A stretch of DNA of 64,000 nt from assembly GCA_903871775.1 (NCBI GenBank), contig CAIQIA010000011.1:310001-374000 (forward strand). The letters are read 5' to 3'. Position numbers and translations under genes: made by a program. The first letter of the stretch is position 1; each line of letters opens with the position of its first letter. The notes under the pieces are model-generated. The model saw only the letters and a list, made by a program, of their open reading frames with translations, had not been told where the DNA came from and ran no database searches. This DNA comes from an uncultured cyanobacterium (GTDB lineage: Bacteria; Cyanobacteriota; Cyanobacteriia; PCC-6307; Cyanobiaceae). Below are positions 42,726 to 50,427 of this stretch, in pieces.

Positions 42726-42728
42726 CGC

Positions 42729-43886
42729 ATGACTCTTTTTCTGGACACCCTCTTCAACGGCCTGGCCATCGGCTCGGTGCTGATGCTGGCCGCCCTCGGT
42801 CTCGCCGTTGTCTTCGGCCTCATGGGCGTCATCAACATGGCCCATGGGGAGCTGATGATGGTGGGCGCCTACACCACCTATGTGGTGCAGAACCTGCTCA
42901 AGGACGGCCCCCTTGAAGCGCTCTTCCCCGTCTACATCCTCCTGGCCATTCCCTGCGCCTTCCTGGTCAGCGGCCTGGCAGGCCTGCTGCTCGAGAAGAC
43001 AGTCATCCGCCGCCTTTATGGCCGCCCCCTGGAAACCCTGCTGGCCACCTGGGGCGTGAGCCTGATCCTGCAGCAGTTCGTGCGATCGGTCTCCAGCGCC
43101 TTCATCATCGGCCTGCTGCTGGCGGTGGCGGTGGGTCTGCTGGCCCCTCGCTTCACGCCGGCCGTCTGGTGGCGCCAGACCTGGACCCCGCTGCTGCGGG
43201 CCGGCAGCTGGGTGGTGGCGGTGGCCGCCGGCGTCATCGTCGGCAGCGGCCTCGGGGCGGTGCGGGCGCTGCACCAGCCCTGGTTCAGTGCCCGCAACAT
43301 CGATGTCACCGCCCCCCAGTGGCTGCGGGGCTCCATCGATCTGGCGGGGGTCACCATGCCCAGCGCCCGCCTGTTCATCCTCGCCCTCACCGCCCTGGCG
43401 CTGGTGGCGGTCAACTGGTTCCTGCAGAAGAGCGCCTGGGGCATCCGCATCCGTGCCGTGACCCAGAACCGTTCGATGAGCAGCTGCCTCGGCATTCCCA
43501 CCGAGACCGTGGATGCCCTCACCTTCTTCGTCGGTTCGGGGCTGGCGGGCATCGCCGGCGTCGCCGTCACCCTGCTCGGCTCGGTGGGACCGAACCTCGG
43601 CGGCAACTACATCGTGCTCGCCTTCATGGTCGTGGTGCTCGGCGGTCTGGGCAAACTCTGGGGCACCGTGGTCGCGGCCTTCCTGCTGGGCATCGTTGAT
43701 TACGTGATCGGCTCCGGATCACTGCTGCTGATCTGGCCGACGATGCCGGCGGCACTCAATTCCACCATCACCTTCTTCGCCACCACCTCGATGGCGAAGG
43801 TGCTGGTCTTCATCCTCATCATGGTGTTTCTGCAATTCCGTCCCGCGGGTCTGTTCCCGCAGAAGGGCCGCATGGTGGAGGCCTGA
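42729..43886 (+). CDS. urtB: Urea ABC transporter permease UrtB
   Basis: Membrane subunit of the urea importer (385 residues, LivH-like). It begins TLFLDTLFNGLAIGSVLMLAALGLAVVFGLMGVINMAHGELMMVGAY, typical of the family, and shows the cytoplasmic EAA-type loop SAWGIRIRAVTQNRSMSSCLGIPTETVDALTFFVGSGLAG. About eight helices; a stretch at ~125-210 (SSAFIIGLLLAVAVGLLAP ... LRAGSWVVAVAAGVIVG) is longer than in LivH. The ATG at 42729 is fixed by the GGAG in the preceding hairpin loop. Confidence 0.97.
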   Translation: MTLFLDTLFNGLAIGSVLMLAALGLAVVFGLMGVINMAHGELMMVGAYTTYVVQNLLKDGPLEALFPVYILLAIPCAFLVSGLAGLLLEKTVIRRLYGRPLETLLATWGVSLILQQFVRSVSSAFIIGLLLAVAVGLLAPRFTPAVWWRQTWTPLLRAGSWVVAVAAGVIVGSGLGAVRALHQPWFSARNIDVTAPQWLRGSIDLAGVTMPSARLFILALTALALVAVNWFLQKSAWGIRIRAVTQNRSMSSCLGIPTETVDALTFFVGSGLAGIAGVAVTLLGSVGPNLGGNYIVLAFMVVVLGGLGKLWGTVVAAFLLGIVDYVIGSGSLLLIWPTMPAALNSTITFFATTSMAKVLVFILIMVFLQFRPAGLFPQKGRMVEA

Positions 43887-43889
43887 GGC

Positions 43890-45071
43890 ATGTTGCCGTC
43901 TTCCAGCGACTCTTCCACCGCATCGTTTGCCGGCCGATCCCTGCGGCGCTGGGCCCCGTGGGTGCTGATCGTCGCCGCCAGCCTCATTCTGCCGGCCGTG
44001 CTGCCCCCCTTCAGGCTCAACCTCCTCGGCCGCTTCCTCTCCCTTGGCATTGTCGCCCTGGGTGTTGATCTGATCTGGGGTTACACCGGCCTGCTCAGCC
44101 TGGGGCAGGGCATCTTCTTTGCCCTCGGTGGCTATGCCATCGGCATGCATCTCTCGCTCAATTCGCTTGAGCCCGGGCAGTTGCCTGAATTCTTCGGGCT
44201 CTATGGCGTCAAGGAGCTGCCGGCCTTCTGGCAGCCCTTTGCCTCGCCGGTCTTCACCCTGATCGCCCTTTGGACCATCCCGGCCCTCGTCGCCGGGCTG
44301 CTGGGTTATCTGGTGTTCCGCAATCGCATCAAGGGGGTTTATTTCTCGATCCTCACCCAGGCGGCGCTGCTGGTGTTCTTCAACTTCTTCAACGGCCAGC
44401 AGCGGCTGATCAACGGCACCAACGGCCTCAAGACCGACACGGCCCGCCTCTTCGGCGAGCTGGTGGGATCAGATGCCATGCAGCGCAACCTCTTCTGGCT
44501 CACGGTGCTGCTGGTGGTGGCGGCCTGGCTGCTCTGTCGCTGGCTCACCCGGGGCCGCTTCGGTGATGCCCTGGTGGCGATCCGCGATGACGAGCCCCGC
44601 ATGCGCTTCACCGGTTACAACCCCACGGCCTACAAGACCCTGGTGTTCACCGTCGCCGGTGCCCTTGCCGGCATCAGTGGAGCGCTCTACACCGTGCAGT
44701 CGGGCATCGTCAGCCCCCAGTACATGGCTGTGCCGTTCTCGATCGAGATGGTGATCTGGGTGGCGGTGGGTGGTCGCGGCACCCTCATCGGTGCGGTGCT
44801 GGGTGCCGTGCTGATCAATTACGCCAAGAGCCTGATCAGCGAGCAGCTGCCGGAGACCTGGTTGTTCGTGCAGGGGGCCCTGTTTTTGCTGGTGGTGACG
44901 GGTCTTCCCGACGGTCTGGTGGGCTGGTGGCGCCAGGGTGGCCTGCAGCAGCTGCTGGCGATGCTGGGCCGGGCGCCGCGGGCCAGCACCTATCCCGGCC
45001 TCGATCTCGATCCTGCGGTGCAGGCCGAGAAGTCGAGCTTCCTGTCCCAGCGTCCTGGAGGTGAGCCATGA
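43890..45071 (+). CDS. urtC: Urea ABC transporter permease UrtC
   Basis: Second membrane subunit (393 residues, LivM-like). It has a polar start, a first helix WVLIVAASLILPAVL, LLGRFLSLGIVALGVDLIWGYTGLLSLGQGIFFALGGYAIGMHL, and the cytoplasmic loop RGRFGDALVAIRDDEPRMRFTGYNPTAYKTLVFTVAGALAGISGALY with GTLIGAVLGAVLINY. Starts 3 bases after the urtB stop. Its stop overlaps the urtD ATG (ATGA), so translation is coupled. Confidence 0.97.
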   Translation: MLPSSSDSSTASFAGRSLRRWAPWVLIVAASLILPAVLPPFRLNLLGRFLSLGIVALGVDLIWGYTGLLSLGQGIFFALGGYAIGMHLSLNSLEPGQLPEFFGLYGVKELPAFWQPFASPVFTLIALWTIPALVAGLLGYLVFRNRIKGVYFSILTQAALLVFFNFFNGQQRLINGTNGLKTDTARLFGELVGSDAMQRNLFWLTVLLVVAAWLLCRWLTRGRFGDALVAIRDDEPRMRFTGYNPTAYKTLVFTVAGALAGISGALYTVQSGIVSPQYMAVPFSIEMVIWVAVGGRGTLIGAVLGAVLINYAKSLISEQLPETWLFVQGALFLLVVTGLPDGLVGWWRQGGLQQLLAMLGRAPRASTYPGLDLDPAVQAEKSSFLSQRPGGEP

Positions 45072-45823
45072 CCGCCCTGCTTGAACTGCGGGGTGTGACC
45101 GTCAGCTTTGATGGTTTCCGTGCCCTCAACGATCTCAACCTCAGCCTCCAGCCCGGTGAGCTGCGGGCGGTGATCGGTCCCAACGGTGCCGGCAAGACCA
45201 CCTTTCTCGATGTCATCACCGGCAAGGTGCGTCCCACCGCCGGCGAGGTGATCTTCCGCGGCCGTTCGCTGGTGGGCATCAGTGAACACCGCATCGCCCG
45301 CCTCGGCATCGGCCGCAAGTTCCAGACCCCGCGGGTGTACGAGAACCTCAGCGTGCGGCGCAACCTCGAGCTGGCGGTGAGCCGCCGCTCACCCTTTGCG
45401 CTGCTGTTCGGCCGACTGGACGGCTCGGCCCAGGACCGGGTGCAGCACCTGCTGCGGGTGGTGGGGCTCGACCCCCAGGCCCAGCAGCTGGCTGGTGGCC
45501 TGGCCCACGGCCAGAAGCAATGGCTCGAGATTGCGATGCTGCTGGCCCAGGATCCCGACCTGCTGCTGGTGGACGAACCCGTCGCCGGCCTGTCGGACGA
45601 AGAGACCGACCGCACCGGTCAGCTGCTGCGCAGCCTCGCCGGTGATCACACCGTGATCGTGATCGAGCACGACATGGACTTCATCCGCAATCTCGACAGC
45701 CCCGTCACCGTGCTGCATGAGGGCCATGTGCTCTGCGAGGGCAGCATGGATTCGGTGCAGAAGGATCCGCGGGTGATCGAGGTGTACCTCGGCGTCGACG
45801 ACGACCACCAGAGCCAGCCATGA
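45068..45823 (+). CDS. urtD: Urea ABC transporter ATPase UrtD
   Basis: LivG-like ATPase of 251 residues: Walker A GPNGAGKTT, Q-loop RKFQTPRVYENLSVRRNLELAV, a signature region reading LAGGLAHGQKQWLEIAMLLA (the usual LSHGQKQWLEI form of UrtD), Walker B LLLVDEPVAGLSDEE and the H-loop VIEHDMDFI. Translation-coupled to both urtC and urtE by 4-base overlaps. Partners with UrtE as a heterodimer. Confidence 0.97.
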   Translation: MTALLELRGVTVSFDGFRALNDLNLSLQPGELRAVIGPNGAGKTTFLDVITGKVRPTAGEVIFRGRSLVGISEHRIARLGIGRKFQTPRVYENLSVRRNLELAVSRRSPFALLFGRLDGSAQDRVQHLLRVVGLDPQAQQLAGGLAHGQKQWLEIAMLLAQDPDLLLVDEPVAGLSDEETDRTGQLLRSLAGDHTVIVIEHDMDFIRNLDSPVTVLHEGHVLCEGSMDSVQKDPRVIEVYLGVDDDHQSQP

Positions 45824-46551
45824 CCATGACGCCCATCGACGACCAGGAGCTTCTCGCCGTTCGTGGCCTGAACGTCTACTACGGCGAAAGTCACATCCTC
45901 CGGGATGTGGACATCAGCGTCAGGCCAGGCCAGATGGCCTGCCTGATCGGCCTCAACGGTGTCGGCAAGACGACGCTGCTCAAGACGATCATCGGTCTGC
46001 TGCGCCAGCGCAGCGGCAGCATCCACCTTGATGGCCACGATCTGTCGGCCCAGCCCCCCCATGAGCGGGCCCGGGGGGGCATCGGCTACGTGCCCCAGGG
46101 TCGCGAGATCATCCCGCAGCTGACGGTGCGCGAGAACCTGCTGCTGGGTCTTGAGGCCCGCGAGGGCGGCATCCGCCGCCATCGTCACATCGACCCGCTG
46201 GTCTTCGAGCTGTTCCCGATCCTCGAGCGTTTCCTCAACCGCCGCGGCGGCGATCTGTCGGGGGGTCAGCAGCAGCAGCTGGCGATCGCCCGGGCGCTGC
46301 TGGGGCAACCCCGCCTGCTGCTGCTCGACGAACCCACCGAAGGCATCCAGCCGTCGGTGGTGCTCGACATTCAGCGGGCCGTCGCCCGCATCCTGCGGGA
46401 GACCGGCATCGGGGTGCTGCTGGTGGAGCACCATGCCAGCTTCGTGCGCCAGTCAGACTGGTACTACGCCATGCAGAAGGGGGGAGTGGTGGCCAGTGGG
46501 GCCACCACGCAACTCAGCCAGGAAACCCTGCACCGGTTCCTGAGCGTCTGA
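45820..46551 (+). CDS. urtE: Urea ABC transporter ATPase UrtE
   Basis: LivF-like ATPase of 243 residues: Walker A GLNGVGKTT, IGYVPQGREIIPQLTVRENLLLGL, signature DLSGGQQQQLAIARALLGQ, Walker B LLLLDEPTEGIQPS, H-loop LLVEHHASFV. Last gene of urtABCDE. The ATG at 45820 overlaps the urtD stop; an ATG at 45826 is also possible. No terminator is seen before the convergent DUF1830 gene, which ends 3 bases away. Confidence 0.97.
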   Translation: MTMTPIDDQELLAVRGLNVYYGESHILRDVDISVRPGQMACLIGLNGVGKTTLLKTIIGLLRQRSGSIHLDGHDLSAQPPHERARGGIGYVPQGREIIPQLTVRENLLLGLEAREGGIRRHRHIDPLVFELFPILERFLNRRGGDLSGGQQQQLAIARALLGQPRLLLLDEPTEGIQPSVVLDIQRAVARILRETGIGVLLVEHHASFVRQSDWYYAMQKGGVVASGATTQLSQETLHRFLSV

Positions 46552-46554
46552 CCT

Positions 46555-46830
46555 TCAGGCCGGCACCGCCAGCCGGTCCAGCTCCTGGGGCTGGTCCTGG
46601 AGCTGCTCCTGCCCCTCGCTGGTCAGCTCGCTGACCGGCAGGGTCTCGAGCAGTTCAGGGCCTCCCAGGCCATGGGTCCAGATCTCGATCTCGGCGTCGG
46701 TGGGGGCGCTGAAACTGAGAATCTCGAAGGGGAACACCACTCGCTCGAGATAGAACTGCTGAGCCCCGAAGCAGCGCACGATCACCATGCGGTCCTGGCT
46801 GTTGCGGTAAGTGCAGGGAGAGGGGGCCAT
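46555..46830 (-). CDS. DUF1830 protein
   Basis: A 91-residue cyanobacterial DUF1830 protein: CTYRNSQDRMVIVRCFGAQQFYLERVVFPFEILSFSAPTDAEIEIWTHG carries the family core (CxYxN near the start, ERVVFP and the acidic strand). Function unknown; the family is confined to cyanobacteria. ATG 46830 gives the usual start just before CTYRN. The 131-base spacer to pabC (46831-46961) holds no visible promoter or terminator in the minus direction, only a plus-strand T-rich tract at about 46930-46942. Confidence 0.9.
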   Translation of the reverse strand: MAPSPCTYRNSQDRMVIVRCFGAQQFYLERVVFPFEILSFSAPTDAEIEIWTHGLGGPELLETLPVSELTSEGQEQLQDQPQELDRLAVPA

Positions 46831-46961
46831 CGAAGGGCAGCGGAGGACAACGGGGTAAAGCCATGAAGCCACGGGGGCGCCAGGGCGTTGGTCGCGAAGG
46901 TCACGAAATCACGATCGGTGCTGGAACTTTCTTTTTTCTTTCGGTAAGGCTGCGCCATCCG

Positions 46962-47789
46962 TCAGGGGCCGGCGGCCAGCAGCCGCTCGAACAGCTCCCG
47001 GGCCTCGTCGCTGCCGTCGGGCTGCAGCGGCCGGCAGTCGAGGCTGTTGAGCAGCAGGGCCGGCCTGTCGCCGGGCAGCGCGGGTGGCAGCACGGCTTCT
47101 CGCACCAGCCCCAGGGCGAGCCCACGGCCACGCATGATGCCGGGCAGGCAGCCGCTGGACAGGGGGGGCGTCAGCCAGCCGCCGGCCGGGTCGGCCAGCA
47201 GCAGGTTGGCGCTGCTGCCGCAGCAGAGGCTGCCGTCGCTGCTCTGCAGCAGGGCGTCGTCGGCACCGCGCTGGCGGGCTTCGAGCCGCGCCAGCACGGA
47301 TTGGGTGTAGGCCAGGGTCTTGCAGGCCCCCAGGGGATCGCCGGCCTGCCGTCGCAGCTGGTGGCTCACCACCACCCGCAGGGGGCGGTGGGCAGGGCGG
47401 TGGGGATGCAGGCCGAACCAGAAGCGTCCGGTGCAGGGGGTCGGCCGGTCGAGTCCGCGGCCGCCGCCGCCGGCACTCCAGTTGAGGCGCACGGCTCCGG
47501 CCCGCAGGCCGCTGCGGTCCACCGCCTCCGCGACCAGGGGCCGCAGCCGCTGGGCGTCTGGTGGGGGCGGCAGCTGCAGCAGCCGGGCCCCGGCCTGCCA
47601 GCGCAGCAGATGCTCGTCGAGGGCGCGGGGGGCGCCGTCGCGCAGCAGCAGCGTCTCGAACACACCGTCCCCCAGGCTGAGCCCCCGGTCATCGAGGGGC
47701 AGGCGGAGGGCGCCGGGGGCCCCCCACTGCCCCTCGACCCAGGCGATGGCGCCAGGCATGTCGTTGTGTTCCATCGGGTCGTGATCCAT
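46962..47789 (-). CDS. Aminotransferase class IV, probable aminodeoxychorismate lyase
   Basis: A 275-residue PLP enzyme of fold type IV: AWVEGQWGA, LPLDDRGLSLGDGVFETLLLRDG (family hallmark), CKTLAYTQSVLARLEARQRGADDALL carrying the PLP lysine, and CCGSSANLLLADPAGGWLTPPLSSGCLPGIMRG. Right behind a pabB-like gene (5-base gap), so it most likely releases pyruvate from aminodeoxychorismate to form p-aminobenzoate for folate (PabC). A branched-chain or D-amino acid aminotransferase is the alternative for the family. Confidence 0.88.
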   Translation of the reverse strand: MDHDPMEHNDMPGAIAWVEGQWGAPGALRLPLDDRGLSLGDGVFETLLLRDGAPRALDEHLLRWQAGARLLQLPPPPDAQRLRPLVAEAVDRSGLRAGAVRLNWSAGGGGRGLDRPTPCTGRFWFGLHPHRPAHRPLRVVVSHQLRRQAGDPLGACKTLAYTQSVLARLEARQRGADDALLQSSDGSLCCGSSANLLLADPAGGWLTPPLSSGCLPGIMRGRGLALGLVREAVLPPALPGDRPALLLNSLDCRPLQPDGSDEARELFERLLAAGP

Positions 47790-47793
47790 GGCG

Positions 47794-49107
47794 TCAGGCC
47801 AGGGCCTCCAGGATCGGCTGCACCTTCCAGCCCAGTTCGGCCGCCTCCAGGGCCGGGTTTGAATCGGCGACGATGCCGCCACCGCCATGCAGGCGCAGGC
47901 GCCGGCCCCGCTGCAGCACACTGCGGATGAGGATGCTGCTGTCGAAGCTGCCGTCGGCCCCCAGGCGGAACAGCGAGCCGCAGTAGGGCCCGCGGGGCAC
48001 CGGTTCGAGGGAGGCCAGCCGCTGGCAGGCCCGCACCTTGGGGGCACCGCTGATCGACCCCCCCGGCCAGCAGGCCCGCAACAGATCCACCACCCCCAGC
48101 CCCGATCGCAGCCGGCCGGTCACCACCGAGGTGAGGTGGTGCACCTGGGCATAGCTTTCCAGCCCCAGCAGCTGCGTCACCTCGATCGACCCGGGTCGAC
48201 AGACGCGGCCCAGGTCGTTGCGCAGCAGGTCGACGATCATCACGTTCTCGGCCCGGTCCTTGGGGTCGCAGACCAGCTCGGCGGCGCTGGCGGCGTCGGT
48301 GGCGGCGTCGCGATGGCGCGGCCGGGTGCCCTTGATCGGCCGGGTCTCGATGGCACCGTCGGGCTGCAGCCTCAGGAACCGCTCCGGTGAGGCCGACAGC
48401 ACCGCTTCCCCCTCCGGCCCCAGGGCCAGGCCGGCGAACGGGGCCGGGCAGTGGCGCCGCAGGCAGCCGTAGAGGGCCAGCGGATCGGCCGGTGCGGGCA
48501 GCAGGGCCTCGCAGCAGGCGGTGAGGTTGGCCTGGAACAGATCACCGGCGGCGATCCATTCCTGCAGGGTGCGCACGTGGTCGGCGTAGCGCTCCGCTGG
48601 GGTGTGCCAGTGCCAGCGGTCGATCGCCAGGCCCGGCCACGGCGGGTCGGCCGGCGGGTCGATCGGTAGCTGCGCGATGCGGGCGGCCAGCCGCCGCAGC
48701 CGGTCGCCGTCGTGGCCTTCGAGCCACAGCTGCCGTTCTGAGCGGCGGAAGCGCAGCAGCGGATCGTGGCGCACGGCCCAGAGCACCGCCATGTCGCTGG
48801 AGGGCCAGTGGTCACCGGGTTCGACCCAGGCGCCGGCTTCGTAGCCCAGCCAGCCCAGCCAGTGCCCCCCCACCGCCGCCGCCCGGCCCACCGCCTGCTC
48901 GAGGGCCGCGAAGGGATCGCGGGCGCCGGCGTCCTGGGGCCGGCCCCGGCAGCAGAGCACCTCCAGCGGCGCCACCCCCAGCACGCCGCCGTCGCCGAGG
49001 GGGCTGTCGTCGCCTTCGAGCAGCACCAGCCCCTCGCGGCCCTGGTCGTCGGCCAGGGCCAGGGCCAGGGACCAGGGATCCCGCCAGGCCAGGGGAAGCC
49101 GTTCCAT
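47794..49107 (-). CDS. pabB: Aminodeoxychorismate synthase component I
   Basis: A 437-residue chorismate-binding enzyme. The N-terminal half is the anthranilate-synthase-I-like domain (GWLGYEAGAWVEPGDHW); the C-terminal half has the active-site motifs AGDLFQANLTACCEA, SPERFLRLQPDGAIETRPIKGTRPR (with the catalytic Lys of PIKGT), DRAENVMIVDLLRNDLGRV, SYAQVHHLTSVVTG and CWPGGSISGAPKVRA. PIKGTRPR is typical of PabB rather than TrpE. The ATG 49107 follows queC by 1 base. Operon queC-pabB-pabC. Confidence 0.92.
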   Translation of the reverse strand: MERLPLAWRDPWSLALALADDQGREGLVLLEGDDSPLGDGGVLGVAPLEVLCCRGRPQDAGARDPFAALEQAVGRAAAVGGHWLGWLGYEAGAWVEPGDHWPSSDMAVLWAVRHDPLLRFRRSERQLWLEGHDGDRLRRLAARIAQLPIDPPADPPWPGLAIDRWHWHTPAERYADHVRTLQEWIAAGDLFQANLTACCEALLPAPADPLALYGCLRRHCPAPFAGLALGPEGEAVLSASPERFLRLQPDGAIETRPIKGTRPRHRDAATDAASAAELVCDPKDRAENVMIVDLLRNDLGRVCRPGSIEVTQLLGLESYAQVHHLTSVVTGRLRSGLGVVDLLRACWPGGSISGAPKVRACQRLASLEPVPRGPYCGSLFRLGADGSFDSSILIRSVLQRGRRLRLHGGGGIVADSNPALEAAELGWKVQPILEALA

Positions 49108-49108
49108 G

Positions 49109-49804
49109 TCAGGCCGGACCGGCACCGGCCAGGTCGGCGCGGCCGGCGGCGACCAGGGCCCCGTCGCGGATGCGGCAGCTGTCGCAGACCCCGCAGGGGC
49201 GCGCGCCGCCGCCATAGCAGCTCCACGTCTCGCCGATCGGCACCCCCAGCCGCAGGGCCTCGCGCACGATCTGCACCTTGTCCCAGGCCACCAGCGGTGC
49301 CCACAGCTGTGTTCCGCGGCCTTCGCGACCGCTGCGGCTGGCCAGGTCGGCGAGGGTCTGGAAGGCATCGAGGTAATCGGGTCGGCAGTCGGGATAGCCC
49401 GAGTAGTCGACGGCGTTCACCCCCAGCACGAGCCGGCCGGCCCCGCGGGCCTCCGCCAGGCTCAGGCCCAGGGCGATGAAGACCGTGTTGCGGCCGGGCA
49501 CATAGGTGCTGGGAATCACACCGGGCTGCACGCCATCGGCGGGCAGGTCGAGGTCAGGGTCGGTGAGGGAGGAGCCGCCCCAGGCCGCCAGGTTCACCGC
49601 GATCACATGGTGTTCAATCAGGCCAAGGGCGCTGGCCAGCCGCCCGGCGGCCGCCAGTTCGCGCCGGTGGCGCTGGCCGTAGTCGAATGACAGGCCGATC
49701 ACCCGGTGACCGGCTTCGATCGCCAGGGCCGCCGCCGTGGCCGAATCAAGCCCACCGGAGAGCAGGGCGACGGCCAGCGGCTCAGTGCGGCGCAGGTCTT
49801 CCAC
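49109..49804 (-). CDS. queC: 7-cyano-7-deazaguanine synthase
   Basis: Makes preQ0 for queuosine from carboxy-deazaguanine with ATP and ammonia. The 231-residue protein has the PP-loop [73 protein letters not shown] and the zinc site [18 protein letters not shown]. queE, its pathway partner, lies 3 kb away beyond ecotin and an RTX gene. First gene of an apparent queC-pabB-pabC operon; divergent from ecotin. Confidence 0.96.
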   Translation of the reverse strand: MEDLRRTEPLAVALLSGGLDSATAAALAIEAGHRVIGLSFDYGQRHRRELAAAGRLASALGLIEHHVIAVNLAAWGGSSLTDPDLDLPADGVQPGVIPSTYVPGRNTVFIALGLSLAEARGAGRLVLGVNAVDYSGYPDCRPDYLDAFQTLADLASRSGREGRGTQLWAPLVAWDKVQIVREALRLGVPIGETWSCYGGGARPCGVCDSCRIRDGALVAAGRADLAGAGPA

Positions 49805-49891
49805 GCAGACCGTTGGGGCTGCCGGTCACTCTGGCCGATGGCGGTGGCCGCCGCTGGCACCAGGATGCAGGCAGTCCCCTGGGGTCGCTGC

Positions 49892-50407
49892 ATGGGCCAA
49901 CCCACCGCCACCACCACAGCCACCATTGCCGTTCTGCTGGCCGCTGCCCTGCCGGCGTCCGCCGTGCCCTACCTCGATCTGACGCCGTATCCGCCGGCAC
50001 CGGCCGGTCAGCAGCGCTGGGTGTTCCAGCTCAATCCGCTGCTGCGGCCCTCCCCCGACCCGGCCATCAGCGGCAATCCCGCCGACTGGCGGGTGCAGCT
50101 GATCGTCGGCCGTGAGATCGAGGTCGACTGCAACACCCAGCACTTCGGCGGGCAGCTGCGGCGCGACAGTGTGCCGGGCTGGGGCTATCCGGTGGTGCGG
50201 CTCGACAAGGTCGGTCCGCTGATCGCGACCCGTCGGGCCTGCCCCGATCAGGCTCCTGAACGGCGTTTCGTCGGCCTTGGCGGTGAGCCGTTCCTGCTGC
50301 CTTACAACGTGAGCCTGCCCGTGGTGGTCTACGTGCCGGAGGGTTTCCAGGTGCGTTGGCGCCTCTGGAAGGCCGAAAGCGAGAGCCGCGAGGCCGCGGT
50401 GCGCTGA
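49892..50407 (+). CDS. Ecotin-like periplasmic serine protease inhibitor
   Basis: A 171-residue ecotin homologue. A signal peptide (TIAVLLAAALPASA) is followed by LDLTPYPPAPAGQQRWVFQLNPLL, WRVQLIVGREIEVDCNTQHFGG, GWGYPVVRLDKVGPLIATRRACPD, FLLPYNVSLPVVVYVPEGFQVRWRLWKAE, aligning with E. coli ecotin along its length, including the Cys pair (VDCN, ACPD). The reactive P1-P1' position, Met-Met in E. coli, reads Arg-Arg, suggesting trypsin-like targets. It probably protects against external proteases. The ATG at 49892 best fits the signal. Placed between queC and a large RTX gene. Confidence 0.88.
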   Translation: MGQPTATTTATIAVLLAAALPASAVPYLDLTPYPPAPAGQQRWVFQLNPLLRPSPDPAISGNPADWRVQLIVGREIEVDCNTQHFGGQLRRDSVPGWGYPVVRLDKVGPLIATRRACPDQAPERRFVGLGGEPFLLPYNVSLPVVVYVPEGFQVRWRLWKAESESREAAVR

Positions 50408-50427
50408 GGGCGTCAAGGGGTCACCGC

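Noticed and set aside
46928-46945. T-rich tract as a urtE terminator
   Set aside because: No stable stem precedes it on the plus strand, and the DUF1830 gene lies between it and urtE.
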